A DNA stretch of 64,000 nucleotides from Agrostemma githago (taxonomy: Eukaryota > Streptophyta > Magnoliopsida > Caryophyllales > Caryophyllaceae). Positions 60,911 through 64,000 of this stretch are shown here, one piece after another (the first letter of the stretch is position 1; each line of letters opens with the position of its first letter). Location: the NCBI GenBank assembly GCA_958450325.1, contig OY288242.1, positions 68,690,062-68,754,061 of the forward strand. Reading direction: 5' to 3'. The notes beneath the pieces are model-generated. The model searched no databases. It saw only the letters and a list, made by a program, of their open reading frames with translations, and was not told where the DNA came from. A program made the translations under genes and the position numbers.

Positions 60911-61388
60911 TAATATTTAAACAAAAAAATTGGATTTTTTTTGGAAAATCAAACAAAGTTTGATCCCAAGGGTATGAAACTCATACTCACCTCCTCCCTT
61001 GAGTATGAGAAACCCATATCATGAGGGTTTGAGGTATGGGTATCGAAATGAAAAATTTGTCAGCCAAACACAAGGTATGAGTTTGGTTCATTCTAAATCC
61101 ATACCTCATACCTAAATTGAGTAGTGAACCAAACGATCCCTAAAGTGAGGGGTACCATGTGTAATTAACTAATTATAAAAGTGCAGGGTACCACATAGAA
61201 AAGCTAAAAACATAGGGGGAATCATATAGAAAATCTCAATTTAATTCAATATGAAAAAACTATCTAAGAACTTTATTTTACAAAGTTTTCTATTGGAACA
61301 TAAAGTTCTTTTATAATTGTAAAATGAGGTGGAATGTGAAGAACCTTATATCAATTATGGAGTATATATGGGCTCTCCCATTGTTGTC

Positions 61389-61672
61389 AGACCTGACAAA
61401 ACTGACCCGACCCGAATAAGCCAACCCGATCCCGACCCAACACCTGAACTGAAGACTCAAGGTTAACCCGGGATGACCCGAAAGTGTCTAGACTATTATT
61501 ATAGAAAACGAATCGATATCCATAAAAAAAAGTTGAAAATAGAAAACCCGAAAACAACCCGAACCCGAAATGACCAGCCCAATCTGAAGTCAACTTGATT
61601 TCTATAACCCGAAAGTGACACAACCGAAGTAGACCCGACTCAAACCCGATCTGGTTGACCTGTTTACCAGAT
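61389..61672. repeat. GACCCGAC-rich dispersed repeat, copy 4
   Basis: Opens near AGACCTGACAAAACTGACCC and closes near CTGTTTACCAGA. Conserved middle ACGAATCGATATCCATAAAA. Confidence 0.65.
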
Positions 61673-61747
61673 ATAAATAAGATCGCCGACTCACCATGAA
61701 TTTCCTACGGTTGCGGTTTAAGTCACATATTTATCGTTGATTTGATT

Positions 61748-62062
61748 AGACTTGGCAAAACAGACCTGATTCGAATGATTCGATCTGAATTATTCAACCC
61801 TAACTCGTCCCGACACCCGAAATGAAGACCCAAGGTTGACCGTAACCCGAATTGACCCGGGCTAACCCCAAAATGACCTGACTATTATTATAGAAAACAA
61901 GCTGATATCCCATAAAAAAGTTGAAAATAGCAAACCTGAAAATGACAAGAACCCGAAATGACCTGGCCAAACCAGAAGTCAACCTGAATCCTATAACCTG
62001 AAAGTGACTCGACCTAAAGCTGACAAACCCGAACCCAATTTAGTTGACCCGTTTGTCAGGTG
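61748..62062. repeat. GACCCGAC-rich dispersed repeat, copy 5
   Basis: Opens near CAAAACAGACCTGATTCG and closes near CGTTTGTCAGGTGTA. Conserved middle ACAAGCTGATATCCCATAAA. Same orientation as copies 1, 3 and 4. Confidence 0.65.
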
Positions 62063-62065
62063 TAC

Positions 62066-62823
62066 TGCTTATAGGCCTAGGGCTAGTGAAAACTTCCTCT
62101 CGATTTACTATTCACCGTATAATGCTTCTAACGGCTCTCGCAACTTATTTGGACAAACTATTGTTCGTAGCAGATCGAACTCTTTTACCAGACTCTTGAT
62201 TTTAGGTTTGAATTTAACAATTCAATTAATCAATTACGTCGACTTAATCAATTAATTTCAATTAATTGCTACAATTAACAACATGCACGAAAAGTGAAGA
62301 GTCCGGTCAGGTGTTTTATATTTCAGTTTAGTCATTTTTTTAAATTTAATTATATTGTTGAATTTGCTTCAGCCCTCACAGTTTGTGGTGTTTTTCGTAC
62401 ACCATCATTTTTATTTTGTGATAACTTGTGGTATGCCACTCGCCACTCTTTTTTATTTCAGAGTGTCACGACCTACTTCGGCCTTGTGCGCCATTAGCTT
62501 TAGTTTTGTTTTCGACATTTTTGGCAAACTCTAGACATACGCAAGGCACATCACTGCGGTTCCGGCGTCAAAAGGTCAACTTGGTTCATCTCCAGCGGCA
62601 TATACAACTATCTTTTGGTCCAGTCAAAGTGTCTATAAACTTCAATTTTGACTTAATGGGTGTATTAGAGAATATATTATTAGAGGATATACATTATATG
62701 GAGTATACTAGATCGAGTCGTGGATTTTGGTGGGTCCATTAAAAAAGGTAATCTAATCTTTTAGCATCTAACTAGTTTTAACCTGATGCAAATGCACGAC
62801 ATATATAAGAGATCATGCATTAG
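62066..62823. other. Intergenic spacer
   Basis: No gene recognised. Short ORFs at 62294-62742 lack any recognisable motif. The region ends at the inverse Tat-type LTR. Confidence 0.4.
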
Positions 62824-64000
62824 TGTGGACATGACATAGGTCCACCCCGACGCGGCGAAGCGCGGGTTAGGGGAGGCGAATGAATTTCCATGTGAGATGG
62901 ATCGAATAGAATTTTAAATCGAAGTAGGAGTCGCCACCGAATTTTGTGGTTATTCGGAACCATTCGAACCCACTCTATGTCATAGTGGGCCATATTTAAA
63001 ACATGGCCCATTTCCGATGTCAGAGTTTATCGGGTTCGTCCCTTTGCATTAAGATACCGATGCCGACTTGAGCGGTTAATCGTATATTGAATGACTCTCG
63101 TTGCCAATGGTCTCGGACATCCGGAAACCATGGTTCTGAGTAAGGGGTGAGGGTACGTGTTGGGAAGCTCATTGAGAACACCCAACCCCGCCCGCACTTA
63201 GCGGCCTTTACTAAGATATCGTTCGGTTTTGTGTACACGCGTTAGTTCGACGATTGAATGATATGCAGAGATTATTTTCCTAAGATATGTGAGGAAAATA
63301 AATAAATGGCTTGCTAAGTCGTTTAATGCATGTTAAACTAATAACGTCAAAGTTATTTTAGCATGTGAATTCGTTTTAGTACGATAAAACAAAGAAATAA
63401 ATAAATTGCTACAAACACGAGAAAACGAGTTAGTAACGATTGAATAATAATATAGCAAATAAATATATGAAATCGAGAAAATAAATATTAATCGAAATCT
63501 GAAAAATATTGCTAAAACGTTGTTTTGTATAAAAAACGAAGTTCGAAAAATAATAAAAAAGAACGAAAAAGGCGCGTCATGGCAGCCGGCCGCGCGGCTC
63601 GCTCGGGACTCAGGCGGGTCGCGTGGCAGCCTGTTTTCGAAAGCGGTTTTTTGGAAATTTTCGATTAAATCGTGTACGAATATTGCATAATTCGTCTCCG
63701 ACTTAATATTCTCGATATTCGTTATATTCGATAGTCGACTACGAAATCAATATCAAATATTTGGAATAGTTTTAGAAAAAGATAAATTTTAGAAATCGTT
63801 TCGTAGAATAAATAATAAAAAACGAACGAAAAGGTAAAAAACGATCCGGGTCACAGGCCCGTGCGCGAGTCGCCTGGGCCTGGCGCGACTCGCGTGCGGG
63901 TCTGCCCGTTTTTATTTTTTGTCGAAAATCGTTGATTTTATAAATCGCGTACAAATATGGATTAATTTATACCCGATTCATATTTTCGATATTCGTCGTA
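62824..64000 (-). repeat. Tat/Ogre-type LTR, minus strand, cut by the window edge
   Basis: The plus strand begins TGTGGACATGACATAGGTCC, the inverse of the LTR 3' end seen at 34196 and 56760, and stays collinear with those LTRs (in reverse) to the window edge. GC-rich GCGAGTCGC-type blocks put it in the subfamily of the nested Tat element. No primer-binding site lies to its left, so this is the 3' LTR of a minus-strand element or a solo LTR. Confidence 0.9.

Larger units (their letters stand above)
59534..61140. mobile_element. Harbinger-like non-autonomous element
   Basis: Left end GGGGACGTTTGATTCGC, right end read inward GGGATCGTTTGGTTCAC, TSD TAA at 59531-59533 and 61141-61143. Both arms also share TTAGGTATGAGG-like sequence further in. 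Excision of this segment restores the alignment between the two arms of the outer MULE-like element (CACTAAAGTGAGGGGTACC against the left arm), which supports the boundaries. Own sequence is about 600 bp. Confidence 0.8.
25454..61237. mobile_element. Outermost host of the nest: long-TIR MULE-like element
   Basis: About 190 bp at the left end (from GGGATTTCTACACGGTATCC) recur inverted at the right end (ending GGGGGAATCATATAGAAAATC at about 61216-61236), once the Harbinger-like insertion at 59534-61140 is removed. Matching landmarks on both arms are TATGGTACCCTT, the ACTTTTATAAT word, CCTTCAT, GTTTTCC and the TTCCGTTARTTGTGTTGCTT segment. The 8-bp direct repeat AATTTAAT flanks at 25446-25453 and 61238-61245. 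Without insertions it is about 2.7 kb. Long TIRs suggest a Mutator-like element; the 8-bp duplication is one base short of the usual 9. No transposase found. Confidence 0.72.

Overview
This window is plant nuclear DNA and most of it is transposable elements. Spliceosomal introns, a 13-exon squalene synthase gene and plant-specific element lineages (Tat/Ogre-type Ty3 with an antisense plant-mobile-domain ORF, En/Spm CACTA with TNPA/TNPD genes, Stowaway-like MITEs, Helitrons) point to a eudicot. The Tat/Retand-like organisation would suit Caryophyllales, but that placement is inference.

Layout. 1-3.04 kb: the edge of a copia element (gag N-terminus, minus strand), a Stowaway-like element and a very short internally deleted copia element with a perfect target-site duplication (TSD). 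3.38-3.89 kb: a small secreted-peptide gene (minus) with a TATA box. 4.54-9.17 kb: a PIF/Harbinger element with a broken DDE transposase, a plausibly intact Myb/SANT-like ORF1 protein, and a captured LRR receptor-kinase fragment in the ORF1 intron. 9.88-14.24 kb: a hAT-like non-autonomous element interrupted by a 2.6-kb solo LTR. 15.97-24.33 kb: complete squalene synthase (minus, 414 codons), the only well-supported conserved host gene, with a Helitron in intron 10 and a MITE in intron 7.

25.45-61.24 kb is one nested stack, outside to inside: long-TIR MULE-like element (25454-61237) > Helitron on the minus strand (27386-58268) > same-family Helitron on the plus strand (28674-57247) > hAT-like element (31189-57077) > Tat/Ogre-type LTR retrotransposon (31703-56760) > CACTA transposon (37207-47052) > solo LTR (42047-45085). 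Most layers are supported by TSDs or by reconstructed empty sites. Side insertions in the outer layer are a copia-like solo LTR (26448-27056) and a Harbinger-like element (59534-61140) that holds a MULE-type MITE (59903-60910). The last 3 kb holds two copies of a GACCCGAC-rich dispersed repeat and the edge of another Tat-type LTR in inverse orientation.

The elements are mostly decayed. The Tat gag-pro-pol frame is continuous across the CACTA insertion but has two in-frame stops and a frameshift. The CACTA TNPD frame is split by the solo LTR and has one stop, while the CACTA TNPA gene looks intact over six exons. No tRNA or rRNA genes and no CRISPR-like arrays were seen. Gene models were built by eye from splice signals, reading frame and family knowledge; no database search was possible.
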